From positions 62,001 to 126,000 of the forward strand of contig ARYC01025406.1 of the NCBI GenBank assembly GCA_000711775.1: a stretch of 64,000 nucleotides of DNA, read 5' to 3'. Positions 1-11,135 of this stretch are shown one piece after another. This DNA is from Oxytricha trifallax. Taxonomy: Eukaryota; Ciliophora; Spirotrichea; Sporadotrichida; Oxytrichidae. Positions within the stretch are counted from its first letter, which is position 1. Each line of letters starts with the position of its first letter. Made by a program: the position numbers and the translations under genes. The notes under the pieces were generated by a model. It did not search any database. It saw only the letters and a list, made by a program, of their open reading frames with translations, and was not told where the DNA came from.

Positions 1-252
1 GGGTTTTATCATTCTCTAAATCATAAATGGATCTAAATGCGGATGTCTCTCGTATTTAACAATTTGTTTCAATCCCTAGGAACTTTCCACGTGCGTATTA
101 AATGGGTAGGGATAGCCTTGCTGTTGTTATTACTGTGATTACCCCATTTGAGTATTTAGAGTTTACTAACTAGAAAACTTATTTTGTTAAGTTGAAATGT
201 TGTAAGAGAGTTGAGATGAGCTCCGACCTAGAGTTGTCAGATAATTTTCCAT
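1..252 (-). CDS. Partial N-terminus of a Q/S-rich protein
   Basis: On the minus strand the frame opens with ATG at 250-252 and stays open to the window edge when TAA/TAG are read as Gln. It begins MENYLTTLGRSSS and goes on into a run rich in Gln, Ser and Asn. No domain is recognisable in the 84 residues visible. The gene points out of the window, so only the N-terminus is here. It lies downstream of the HMG-box gene on the same strand. Confidence 0.5.
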
Positions 253-546
253 TTTAATAAATTAATTATTCACTTATTAAAATTAAACAGGGGTAATTAA
301 ATCATTGTTCAACTTTAAAGTTAGAGTAATTACAAATTAGAACACGAATTTAAACTATATGTATTAAAAAGTTATGAAAATAGTAATTATAAAAATAATA
401 GTTAGTTAATTTTAAATTATTCTTAAGTAATTAAACTCATTAAGATTCTTTATAAAATTTAGCTCATTATTTAAATCTATCACATAAATTATATCTCTAC
501 TATTTAACATCAATAGCATTTTGAATTTTATATTTTTAGATTTGAT
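253..546. other. AT-rich spacer between two minus-strand genes
   Basis: AT-rich DNA with no coding signature on either strand. It contains the 3' flank of the HMG-box gene and the 5' flank of the partial gene at the window edge. No terminator or structured element was recognised. Confidence 0.5.
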
Positions 547-2466
547 TCACTAACTTTATTTGTTTCCCATCACATTTTTATCGCTTTGTTCTTAGCACAG
601 TCGTTTATAATTTGCATTTCTGATATTAGCCAGGTTTTTATAGTATTCTTTGTGCTCATCGCTTAATCCTTTCCATTCACTAGAAATCACATTAAGTATT
701 TCAAGACTATCGAGTTATGTGGTTTTTTTAAGTTCATTTGATTTTTCATTATAGTATAAAATGTAGCCGCATACTTGGCGTGGTCTATTTGAGGAGTTTT
801 TGGCTTTGCGTTTTATAAGCACAGACTAACTGTTTTAGGATGAATTTGTAGATTTTTGAAGTTATTGAGCAACTTCAATATGCTGATTAGGCTCATCTTA
901 AAAGTATTCCTATTTCATGAGTGGTGCTGATTGATTCGATTATAAGGATGAATTCTCAATAATTTGACCAAATGGTACTCCAGAATTTGCTTTCTCTTGC
1001 TTTTGCTAAGTTTTGATTTTTACCATAGAATTTCTGTTCACATTTCTATCTGGAATTTTCTTCTTCATCTGAGCAGCTTGATCTTTAGTCAGAAATTTAA
1101 TTCCTGGTTGTTCCTTCATGACTCTATCTCGTTCTTCCTAAACTTCACTGCGATACCTGGTGTTGTCTTACTGAGCTAATTCTTCATAATAAGCCATCCT
1201 TTCAGGAGCCAGAACTTTCCATTATTCTGAAACTTTCTGCCAATGCTGAATATGAGTAATATTTGGGTACTAAGCTACTACTGAAGGCAATATGTCCTAC
1301 TTGAACATAATGAACTTATTTTTTGGTTTTTTTATTTGCGAAACGTAAATGTTGTTGCTTTAATTTTACTAGGCTTCTTGTTTTAATAGATTTGTAGGTT
1401 GTACATTTTACACCTTTGGGTTGAGAATAATACTATTCTTTTTCAGTAGTTAATTCTTTTATTTTGAGATTTCTGGACACATTTCCTCTTGTTTTACAAT
1501 CTTTGAAAGATCTCTCTACTAGTTAAAGATACTCTGGTAACATTGAAATAGTTGTGGGTTGTTGGATTGTTTTAAAGTTTCAAACACAAAGCCAGGGTTG
1601 TTATTGATTTAATGCTTTACGAAATCTGCCTAAAATGCATCATCATAGGTCTAGGATGTTTTGCTTTATAATGGCGAGAATTGTTAAGGCATCATTTAGA
1701 AATGAGGTTGGTTGTTAAATTGATTAAAATTGCTGAATTAGGTGTATCCCTGCTAATTGATAAGCTGATTATTTACCAATAAATTATGACTCTAATTTTG
1801 GGGACTGAACTAATTCTAGACGAACAGCTGTGTTAAATCTCGATCTCCAACAAATCTCTAAAAACACTCCACCATGATTCTAAAGAATTGAAACATTTTG
1901 TCATCATTAATTGGCATAGAATTCTACAGTTTTCTTTCACTTGCTTTGAAAAACTTATCTATTTTTGATTGAGACTTATCTTCCCTAGGTTTGACTATAC
2001 TTTGCTACTCACTTTTATCAACTTATAACTCCTACAAATGATTTTAATCAATCACCTGAGACAGATTTTACTGATGTGTAACATCATTCGAGCTGCTGCA
2101 ATTGCTATTATTCCCGCTGTTCAGTGTTGAATTTTAAGTAGTGGCAGCTGTTTAATTATTTGAATTTGATGTTTAAATTTAGTCTTGAACTTGCTTAATT
2201 GGTTGAATCAATTTCTATTGTTGATGTATCTATTGTACTGCTGCAGTCAAGGCTTGTAGTTCCTAGTTCTATGACTCTCTCTACTGATGTTTTTGTTTTA
2301 ATTTCTTAAGGAAATCAATTAGATTTGTTTAATGCTACTGAGAAGATTATCTTGGTTAGTGGGGTACTACTTCTTTACTTGGTTACGGGAGTTAATCTGA
2401 TTAATTTGGCTTTAATTGTTGATTTTGAATATTTGATTCTTGTTTATTAAATGCTTAATTTTCCAT
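547..2466 (-). CDS. Two-HMG-box DNA-binding protein
   Basis: Single uninterrupted frame of 639 codons, ATG at 2464-2466 and TGA at 547-549, with many TAA/TAG read as Gln. The N-terminal half is Q/N-rich. An HMG box follows at about residues 375-450, including KKPKNKFIMFKQ and the core HWQKVSEQWKVLAPE. A second, more divergent box lies near the C-terminus (about 560-630) with SSEWKGLSDEHKEYYKNLA. HMG boxes bend DNA in chromatin or transcription complexes; a nuclear role is inferred. No IES or intron was found, unlike many neighbours. It is transcribed away from the Arf-like gene at 2714, leaving a 247-base divergent spacer that presumably holds both promoters. The protein's specific role is unknown. 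Confidence 0.85.
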
Positions 2467-2713
2467 TTAAATTTTGTTTATTTCTGGCTTAATAATGAGT
2501 AAAATATGATATGTTTTATGATGAAAGGCTTTGTTCTTAATAAAATGACTTGTAGAATACAATCATTTAAATATTCAAATTTCAGGGATATTTTTAAATA
2601 AGATTATATAGTAAAATAATTAATTTGAATTTAATATTGATTTGAAATATTAATAATATATATAAATTTATTAATAAATCTTTAATTATAATTAATAAAT
2701 TTTGCATAAAACT

Positions 2714-3699
2714 ATGGGAAATAATCATAACAAATACTTTGATTAATCCAAAAGAAAAGTATTGATTTTAGGGCTCTCCTCTTCTGGCAAAACTAGTACG
2801 TATTCTTTGATATTTGAATTGAATAAATTCCTCAACCAGAAGGATTTTATGATAATTATTTGATATATTCCAGAAAATACTTAACAGGGTAGTATTTATC
2901 AATAAAAATTTATGTAGCATTTTTGAGAATGATTAAGACAGACAAATCTTCTTCTAAGAACTCATCGCATTTATATGTGCCGACTGAGCTGTTCAACAAT
3001 GAATAGATCAAACTCAAGAAAAATTTACACCTCAATTAAAATTATATTCTTAAATGCTTTATATTTGTTTAATTTACAGTTAGATGTTTGGGATTTAGGA
3101 GGGAAGCTACCTCACTTATGGGTGCATCACTTCAAAGGGACACAAGGCATAGTATTTATAATTGATGAAGTCGCCACACTCGTAGATGAATAAAAACGTT
3201 AATCTGTTATCCAAGTAAGTGTGAATTCTTTTTAGGGAGTGTGCTATAGATTTCCTGAATTTAATACCATAAACTTATCATCATTTCTTAATAGGAACTC
3301 TTGAATGTGATAGTTGGAAATCCAAACATTCCAATAGTGTTATTCATCAACAAAAAACCTCAATTATAGAAAGAATTAGCTTCACGCATTCATTCTATAT
3401 CTTCATAATTAAACATGAATAACTAATAAATGTCTTAATAAAATCAGGCAAAGATAGACACTCACTGGCTTCAGGACAATATATTTGATAAATTGGATGC
3501 TACTGCTAATTAAGAGTTAAGTGTTAGGATGAAAATAGTGGAGGGAGATTTGATTAATGAGAAAGGACTAGATCAGATTGATATCAAAAAGGGAGAAACT
3601 AATCTTAAAAAAGTGAGTATAAATTTGTCAGTTTTAGATTAAAGTAATTTTTATAAAATCTACTTAGTGAATGTATTGAATTTTTAATATCAAACATGA
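2714..3699 (+). CDS. Arf/Arl-family small GTPase, multi-segment
   Basis: Starts at ATG 2714 (MGNNHNKYF, with Gly2 available for N-myristoylation as in Arf proteins). A P-loop GLSSSGKT follows at about residues 21-28. After interrupted sequence, the Arf-type switch II WDLGG with HFKGTQGIVFIID lies at about 3080-3170. A segment with IPIVLFINKK, the G4 region, lies at about 3330-3360. Order and spacing match Arf/Arl GTPases, which act in membrane traffic or cilia. The G4 motif reads NKKP, so the canonical Asp of NKxD is missing. Frame changes around 2860-2960 and 3215-3295 mean introns and/or IESs; exact joins were not resolved and the 3' end (TGA 3697-3699) is provisional. A pseudogene is possible but less likely because the motifs are otherwise intact. 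Confidence 0.65.
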
Positions 3700-3890
3700 A
3701 ACCACTTTGATTTGAAAAAAATTATTACAATATCATTTATTTATTAAGATCTTAAAAGAAATTAACACTTATAAGTAAAGTTATAATCATATTCTATCTC
3801 ATCATATTTTAAGTTATTTGTAGTATTAGTATATAGTTATATAAATTCCTTAACGTTTTTTAGTTGAAAATTTCATGGTTCAGAATTTGA

Positions 3891-4305
3891 TCAGCCATAC
3901 ATTTCATATTCCGTTTCTGGCTTGCCAATAATTTTCCTAATTTGATAAAGCCTGGTTTCCTCATACACTTTGAACCACTTACTAAGATCACCTGCTTTGT
4001 ACCTGCCCTTCCTCTTACCCATCCACAATCTCTTCTTCTCAGCCAAACTCTTAGTTGTCTATTAAAAATGTAAAAGTTATATATAAAACACAAAAAAATT
4101 CAATAAAGTCATGTTGGAGAATTTCATATCATCAATGAGTGGCAGCTTTTTAATCTGGACAGGTTTATTCAAAAGCTAGTATTTCTAGTATTCTTTCTTC
4201 TTTTTCTTCATGTCTATTTTTATGTTTTAGTTCACTTCCTTCTCCACATCGTTCAAAGGATTGTCTAGATTTTTGAAGAATTCTCTGTTCTCATGAATTT
4301 TATGT
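3891..4305 (-). CDS. Small basic protein, N-terminus unresolved
   Basis: A minus-strand frame ending at TGA 3891-3893 encodes a lysine/arginine-rich protein. Its C-terminal part includes LAEKKRLWMGKRKGRY and ends EMYG. Upstream is a lysine-rich block followed by KYQLLNKPVQIKKLPL. Between about 4045 and 4125 lies hydrophobic, AT-rich sequence that is more likely an intron or IES than protein. No in-frame ATG was found near 4305, so the first segment may lie further upstream. Compact basic composition would fit an RNA-binding or ribosomal protein, but I recognise no family. Confidence 0.4.
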
Positions 4306-4479
4306 ATGATATTAAAAGTTATTCAATATAAATATTATAAAAATACAATGTTAAAATAGAACTAGATCAGAGCTAATGAATTAATTCAACTTACTTTATT
4401 AAATTTTATATAATAAAAGAAAATAAGGCTTTATAAATCTCAAAACTAAAAGCCAAGATTTTAGAACATTTTCAATAAT

Positions 4480-6212
4480 ATGATAAATGAAAAAACAGCT
4501 TAAAGAGTAAACTTTGCTCAAGAGTATGAAGGAGACAATTTCGAGGATAATGTCCAATTAAAATTTATGATTGCAAAATCTATAGAGCCTGAGGAGATCA
4601 GGCATAAACTTTAGAAAGCTAGGCAAGTTTAGCAAGCCATTATTATGCAAACTGAGTCAAAAAGCACATACCTGGACATGGAAACTTATGCAAATATTTA
4701 ACCAAAGGTTTTCAGGAGGGGGGTTGATAAAGAATAAGAAAAGGCAGATCGAATTTTAGCAGAAAAAGAATCTTAAGGGGAGTAGAGACATGTGAGATGG
4801 CATCTATAACAAAAGATTTAGGATTTATTATTCTGGTTTTAATTTAGGAGGAAAAGAAAAACATGATGATAGATGTTAGGAAAGGCAAAAGTACTGTTAG
4901 TTACGTAAATTTCTTCAAACCCCCAAAACCCTTAACTCAACTGTAATTATATGAGTAATAAACAACCGAAACTAACAAACCTTAATATATTAGAACTGAG
5001 AAAGATCTAACAGCATATGAAAAAAGATAACTGAACATTCATGGCCCAAAGAAAATAGTGAATTCGATCCAATATGCAATTACTCAAACAGTTAATTAAA
5101 CTCTCAAAAAACAAGCAATTTAAATGATAATCCAACAGGCTAGGTCTAAAAGTAGCAGTGTAGGTGGAGTAGGCATTTTAAAGAGCGCTACTGGTCTGAA
5201 AAAACCTGAAAACTACAAAGAAGAAAAGGATCAGAAAAAACCTTACAAGTATTACGGAGAGCGGTAAATTGAGGAAAGTGATGAAGATTCAGATAACGAG
5301 CAGAAGAATTTTATGCAAAAGAACTAACTGATAAAATCCTATGAGTAACCAAAGAATCTGAATTTATTTAAACCTAAAATAGTTAAGAAGGAGGAGTTTA
5401 ATTTTTCATTAAAGGACAATAAAATTGATTATGATGAGAATATTGAAAAGGTTAAGAAAGAAATAGAGTAAGCTTAGATACAATAGAAAAGCAGAAATCA
5501 AGGTCTCGATCCTGGCCCAATGTTTCCCTTGATATCAAAAAGCTAAAACAGAAATAATACATCTGATATGGAACTCTCATATATGAACTCTAAAAATTTA
5601 AGCATTTCACCGTTTGGAAAAAATGAAAACATTGATGCTTATCAAACAAGAAGCACATTTCAATAGTAATCCACGATGGCTTAAACCAATGTTTTTAATA
5701 CTTTGAATAATTCAAGATCTAACTTGCATGATAGATTTACAAATTAAGTTACTTTCAAGAGTACTGAAACAAACTCACTAGAAAACACTCAAACCAAGTT
5801 TCATGCAAACCCAATGTCCACTTTAAACGGGGGTTTTTCAAGAAACAACTTAACCACGATAAATAACACACACAACGAGATAGATATCCAGAATTAAGAA
5901 TCTATGATAACCAAATAAGTGACTTTCAACACTACTAAATTGAATTAAACTTCCAATTCTAACTATAACTAAAACTCAACTACCACTTCTAATGTTAAAA
6001 AGGCAGGGGTCTCGATGTTTAAAATTAGTCAAGATGCTACTCGAAATAGTTAATCGTGCGATAACTACAGCTAGGTTAAAGAATAGCTGCCAAAGATTAG
6101 ACTTAAAAGTCTTAAGAAAACTCATGAGGATTTTGTTGCCGAGAGGTAGAAGAAACTTCAATAAGAAGGTGGTGATGAAAAACACATGCTTATGCATTAA
6201 CAATCAATTTGA
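4480..6212 (+). CDS. Q/N-rich protein of unknown function
   Basis: ATG at 4480 (MINEKTAQRVNFAQEYEGDN) and TGA at 6210-6212. The frame is broken once. Removing 26 bases (4816-4841) bounded by the repeat ATTTAGGA restores a continuous frame of 568 residues, with QQKIQEEKKNMMIDV across the join. The first 120 residues are charged and probably helical (EIRHKLQKARQVQQA). The rest is low complexity, rich in Asn, Thr, Ser and Gln, and the C-terminus turns basic and charged again. No domain recognised. It starts about 180 bases beyond the divergent small basic gene. Confidence 0.75.
4816..4841 (+). other. 26-base IES, pointer ATTTAGGA
   Basis: The direct repeat ATTTAGGA occurs at 4816-4823 and 4842-4849. 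Deleting one copy plus the interior joins two frames that are otherwise out of phase. The ends are not GT-AG. One of the clearest pointer pairs in the window. Confidence 0.9.
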
Positions 6213-6800
6213 ATAATTTCAAATAAATAAAAAATGTAATTAATAAATACACGTTTTTTAAAGATAAATAAAAAGAGAGAAGGAAGTTTAGTGCTTTATA
6301 CTAATGGCTATTTCAAATATATTTCACAAAACATTTATAATTATACAAGTCAAACACACTTTTAATTGCCTGATATATTTATATTATCAACAGTATATAA
6401 AGTAAATTTAAATAAAAACGTCACATACATTTGCTCAACCTACAACCTTTTATAACTTTAAAATTCGCTTCATAATTACAAAAGGTTGAATCTTGATGAT
6501 TATTACAATGATCAATAATGATCTTGAAATTAAAATTAAATTTTATTTATTAATATATTAAGAGATTTAGAAAGTTGAAGGTTGAAGATGTTTTAGTTTT
6601 ATCTTCACCTTCTCCTACAGTGAGAAATCAATCTGGCATGGTTTTTATAATTTAGTAACTCTTTTTCTAGAATTTATAAAATAACCTTATATAAATCGTC
6701 TTTCAATTATTTAGTGCACTATATTTTCTGTAATAATTTTAACCTTTCTATAGATTAGTTTGAATTTAAATCTTTTATTTTAAAATAAATACTAATTAGA
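6213..6800. other. AT-rich spacer with a possible first coding island
   Basis: Mostly AT-rich non-coding sequence. Around 6585-6640 an open stretch reads EDVLVLSSPSPTVRNQSGM and looks more protein-like than its surroundings. It could be the first MDS of the gene that follows, but no pointer join was identified. Confidence 0.35.
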
Positions 6801-9800
6801 TTGAATAGAAGGAGTTCTTCATAAATAAATCAAAGGGTGGCAACAAACATTACAGATTAGCAAAGCACTACGACAACGAGATTTTGCTCTTAAAGCCCAC
6901 TGTAGACGCCAGTGACAAAGAAATCTTCAGAAGAAATGGAATGGCAAGCGCAGCCGAATAACTAAAACACCTCGTAAACACCAAAGAAAGACTTCTAAAT
7001 CAAGATAAAACTTTCCTGCCTACTCAATTCGGTCAGTAGTCAGAACCTAAGGCAATTATCGAGAAAGTAGTCAAAAACAAGATTAAACAGCCCTCTGACG
7101 AGCCAGACAAAGACATCATCATTAAAAGATAAGTTGACAATTTATTTTAGAAACTGGGACTTACACTGCTTAGCTCGGCTTCCAATCATATTAACTTAAG
7201 GATGAACGTTAAATTAAGTGAGTTCTTTGGCAAAAACATAATTCTTAGCTCACTGTCGTAGGAAGACAAGGAGAAGAAAATCAGGGAATATCTGTATCAA
7301 AGAATTAACTATTGCAGGAATACATTTGATTTGGGAAATTAATAATAAATTAAAATCAGGCAGTTAAATTTTTTTAACCCTACATTATGGTACTTGTTCG
7401 ATTGAGAATTTAAAATCAGCTGGACTTTACAATTGGTGGTACCCCTCTATTGCATTCCTGAAGCGAGTTAACTCGACTTTTATTTTCGCATTAAAATGAA
7501 CTTAAAAAATGAGCCATAAATAAATTCGAGTTAACTCTCTTCAGGAATGCAATAGAAGGGTACCACCAATTGTAAAGTCCAGCTGATTTTAAATTCTCAA
7601 TCAAACAAGTACCATAATGTAGGGTTAAAAAAATTTAACTGCCTGATTTTAATTTATTATTAATTTCCCAAATCAAATGAATTCCTCCAATAGTAGATAA
7701 TGGAAAAAGCTTAAAATCCAAACTTATAGATTTATTTAAATGTTTATAGAATATACATTTATATAGTTTAATGTAAAATAATTAAATATACAAACCAAGA
7801 CTTATTAGAGTAAATTGATGAAGAGCTAGAAGATAAATTATTTCAGGATTTTATTTATGCAATGGGATTGATAAAGAAATTATTCAATAATTATTAATAA
7901 GGTGTTTTGTAATCATTATCCTTAAATATAAAAACTATTTTTTGAGTTATTTTGTAATTTGTCTATAATTTAATTTTATTCTTTAATGTACCTTCCAATT
8001 CAATTTTTAACAAATAATTAGAAACAAAAACCAATTTAAAAAATTAAACCATTCCACAAATCTTTTCTATTTTGATATTATTAAGAAAGGCAACCAAGAA
8101 AACGAGCTAGAACCTGAGGAGCTTTTCCTGTAGCAATACAAAGATTTAAAGAAACAATTAGAACTAAAAGAAAAGCATCAACAATCAAAGCAATACAAGA
8201 GTAATCTATCTCGGCATGTAAAGCTTGGTATGATAAACCCCAAGAGATTCAACTCTAAGAAACCCCCTAAAACCACCTCAAATATCAACTGGAACATGAT
8301 AAATTTCGACAACCAGAAGAAGGATCAAGTCGAGGCAGACAGTGAGGACTCAGACTATATAGATCAGAACCTCAATCATAAATCACTGGCTGAGAAGAAA
8401 GGGTTCAAGTATATTAAATGTCTCTCATAAGAGGAGCAGTAAAAAGTAGAGAGCAATAAAATACTTAAAAAACAATTCGACGACAATAAAATTGATAAAG
8501 TTAAGAATTTAAAGAAGAAAGTTTATAAGAAGGAGGAGGACAATTAGATTGCATAGATATTGAGAGAGAGAGAGAAAAATGAAAATAATTTGATCAAAGT
8601 CACTTAAAAGATATAAGAATACGAGAAGAAAAATATGAGATAAAACAAGGACGATAGTGATACACCATCTGAATTTGACACATCATCTGATAAAGAGGAC
8701 AACGAAGAGGAAGATATAAAATTAAATGTTTTTTCTACACATTAAGGAAGATTAAAACTTTCTAGACAAGGCAAACTAGGCTCAAAATAAAAATACCGTT
8801 CAGAAATCTACTAAAGAAAGTTCTGCATTTTAACAATCTTCTTAAAGCTAAAATTAAAGCGTGATTAGATCAAGAACTACCATGACACCCTTCGATAGAG
8901 ATCATTAAATGACATTTTTACTCTATATTACTTATTAATGCCTGTTGTTATTCATGTAACAAATGAAGAAAATTAAGTAAAAAACATAAGAGACAAGACT
9001 ACTTCCTCGAATAACAACAATAATAATTCCACATTGATCTAGCTTTTTAAAAAATAACAAACTCAATAAGCTTAACCTTAAAGAACAGAAGAAAAAACTA
9101 ACAATATCTACCTAAGCATCACCCCTGTTATGGAGGACCTCAGGAATAACAGTCAATCCCCATAGCCTAAATCAACCAACTAATTATAAGTTTCAAGTAA
9201 TTTACAATTTCTGTAGAATAAATCATTTCATTCATAAAATAAAGAAAACGATGACAAAAGTAAAACAGAATCACTATAGCAGTATTATATTAGATTTGAA
9301 AAATTAAATTAAATAAATAAACATAATATTAAGGTAAGTCATTAAAAATTAAAAATAGATTAACTTTAATATAGATCTTTTAATAATGTTTAACTTTTTT
9401 GAGCTATCGTTAAATGTACAATTTTTGCACTAAAACTATTTCGTATTTTTAATGTGATTTATTGAGTATAATAATCAAACCAGAAATTAATGGCATTTCT
9501 CGAAATAGTGCTGAGAAAATGTTATTAAGGATTTTTTATTAATAATATTTCCCAAAGTTAAATGAATTCCTATATTACTAAAACCTTCAAATCTTTCTGC
9601 ATCTGTACTTTCAAAGAAATCTAAAACTAAGAAACCCAAATTAGAAAAAGAATCAGAGATCCTAGACTACAAAATACATCATGAAAATGTTGTCATTGAG
9701 AAGGTGCGATCAATATTGGACTAAAACATGAAAAGACGTATTGGGACTGGCCTCAATAAATCCTTGGTTTCTCTCGCTGAGAGTTAAGAAGTTGATAAAA

Positions 9801-10237
9801 CTGCTTTGAATTATATACCTGGACTTCAAAGCTTCTAATATCGCAAGCAGCTCGCTAACTTTAATTGATGTTTTTAGTGTTTTACTTTCATATTTGTTAA
9901 GCATAAAAATTTATTTTGCAGTTTCTTAAGAGAGTATGAAAACAATTTATTTTTTCATAACTTGAAATCAAAGATCCATGATTTGGATGACGTTTTCATA
10001 AGTAGAAATGGTGTGAAGGTGAAGCCTGAGAGACCTAGGAAACGTTAATACTAAGAAGTAGTAGTCAAAGAATTGACTGAATTTGAGAAAATTGATTTAT
10101 ACAATAAACGAATGAAGGAAATGCATTAATTTGATATCGAGAGGGAAGTACTCAAACATAAAATTCATGAGAAAATAGATCTTAATTTTTTAATCATATA
10201 AAAGAGTAAAAAGTTATATTAATAAGATTAGTGGTGA
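6800..10237 (+). CDS. Large lysine-rich protein built from several MDSs
   Basis: Four coding blocks share one strand and style. Block 1 (about 6808-7330, e.g. GGNKHYRLAKHYDNEILLL, relatively GC-rich) joins block 2 (8071-9335, charged and coiled-coil-like) through the repeat TTTGAT, giving NYCRNTFDIIKKGNQENELE in one frame. Block 2 ends near a GTAAGT at 9336. Block 3 (about 9575-9860, with RRIGTGLNKSLVSLAESQEV) and block 4 (about 9920-10237, with DLDDVFISRNGVKVKP and ending at TGA 10235-10237) follow. Joins 2-3 and 3-4 were not solved. The start codon was not found; it may lie in an upstream segment near 6590. The protein would exceed 700 residues. No family recognised; the charged composition fits a nuclear or cytoskeletal scaffold. 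Confidence 0.6.
7309..7695. repeat. Near-perfect long palindrome (arms about 170, loop about 48 bases)
   Basis: The sequence from 7309 to about 7479 is repeated inverted, with few mismatches, from about 7528 to 7695. The outer 15-20 bases of the left arm belong to the MDS (coding for CRNTFD), so the right arm carries an inverted copy of the MDS end. No protein is encoded in the loop. This resembles a MITE or foldback element. A related fragment appears inverted at about 9540-9573. Confidence 0.85.
7325..8070 (+). other. 746-base IES, pointer TTTGAT, carrying a palindromic element
   Basis: TTTGAT occurs at 7325-7330 and 8071-8076, and joining across it keeps the frame. The left half of the IES is a long inverted repeat (7309-7695). 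The right half is plain AT-rich DNA. Confidence 0.75.
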
Positions 10238-10327
10238 GGTTGAATTGAAATGCCTGATTAAGTGATTGTAAATTTAAAATACAAAATTGTAAATAATTAA
10301 TTATAAAGTTTTGAGTGCTAAAGTATA

Positions 10328-10875
10328 ATGGACGGCAACTTTTCAAATTACCGCAATAACTAAAACAATAACATCGCAGATGTCTCAGCCAGAGAGTTCG
10401 ATGAAGCTAAAGAGACAATAGACAGTAAGTTTTATTTAGCTTTTATGTCTACTCTTGACCAAAATAACTTTAAAACATTGTATAAAATGGTTTCTATAAG
10501 AATATCAGAACAAGTCATAGTTTTTCTTAATACATTTTCATAAATTATGTTAGAATGAAATAATAAATCTTTTGAATAGTTTTGTAAGAAATGTCGTAAA
10601 TATTGAATTGTGGACTAGACCAGAGAACCTTGGCTTTACTTGTGGCATTAATTGAGAATGGTGTGAACCCAGAAGCCCTTGCAAATGTTATGAAAGAGCT
10701 AAAAAGAGAGACATAAGCGCTAAGAGTAAGTATTTATAATCATTACAGAAATACTTTTTATTTTAAATTCTTGAAGAAATGCAAAGAAAGTGCTATATAA
10801 ACTGAAATATTTAACTAAATAATTTATATATAGATGGAAGAAGATGTTTCAGGTAATAGAAAACAGTTTAGATGA
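10328..10875 (+). CDS. MZT1: MOZART1 (mitotic-spindle organizing protein 1)
   Basis: Three exons: 10328-10424, 10580-10725 and 10834-10875, joined by GT-AG introns of 155 and 108 bases, give exactly 95 codons (94 residues). The core around residues 28-75 reads AKETIDILQEMSQILNCGLD, then RTLALLVALIENGVNPEALA and NVMKELKRE. This matches the short helical MZT1 family (about 80 residues in animals). MZT1 binds the N-termini of gamma-tubulin complex proteins and is needed to recruit and activate gamma-tubulin ring complexes at microtubule-organising centres such as basal bodies. The N-terminus is Asn-rich. A pointer join at the first intron would give a frame lacking the family Asp, so the splice reading is preferred. 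Confidence 0.93.
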
Positions 10876-11135
10876 GGCTATTAGACTCAGAATTCTCAAT
10901 AATCTTTAATTTTAATCTTAGTAACAAAATATTCAAAGTCAAATGTCATTCTAGAGTTAATTTTTAACAAGCATTTTATATAAATCATTTCAAAATATAT
11001 TTATTTATGAGTAACCTGGGTATATTAAGCAAATTACAAGATTGATATATTAATTTGAATATAAATCTATTCATAAATTTACAGTTACTGATTGTAATAA
11101 TAATATCGGAAGTTAAAGAAAGAATTATTATAAAA

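Noticed and set aside
1..10. GGGTTTT-like start of the window as a telomere
   Set aside because: Only one partial unit; hypotrich telomeres are tandem G4T4/C4A4 repeats. The stretch is also inside an open minus-strand frame.
4816..4849. GT-AG intron instead of IES in the Q/N-rich gene
   Set aside because: The only GT...AG inside is 12 bases and does not restore the frame, whereas the ATTTAGGA repeat does.
4920..4932. CCCCAAAACCC as a transposon or telomere end
   Set aside because: It is inside the continuous coding frame of the Q/N-rich protein (FFKPPKPL) and has no inverted partner.
5976..6216. Two opposite ORFs at 5976-6216
   Set aside because: Both are shadows of the Q/N-rich gene's reading frame, which is continuous here under the ciliate code.
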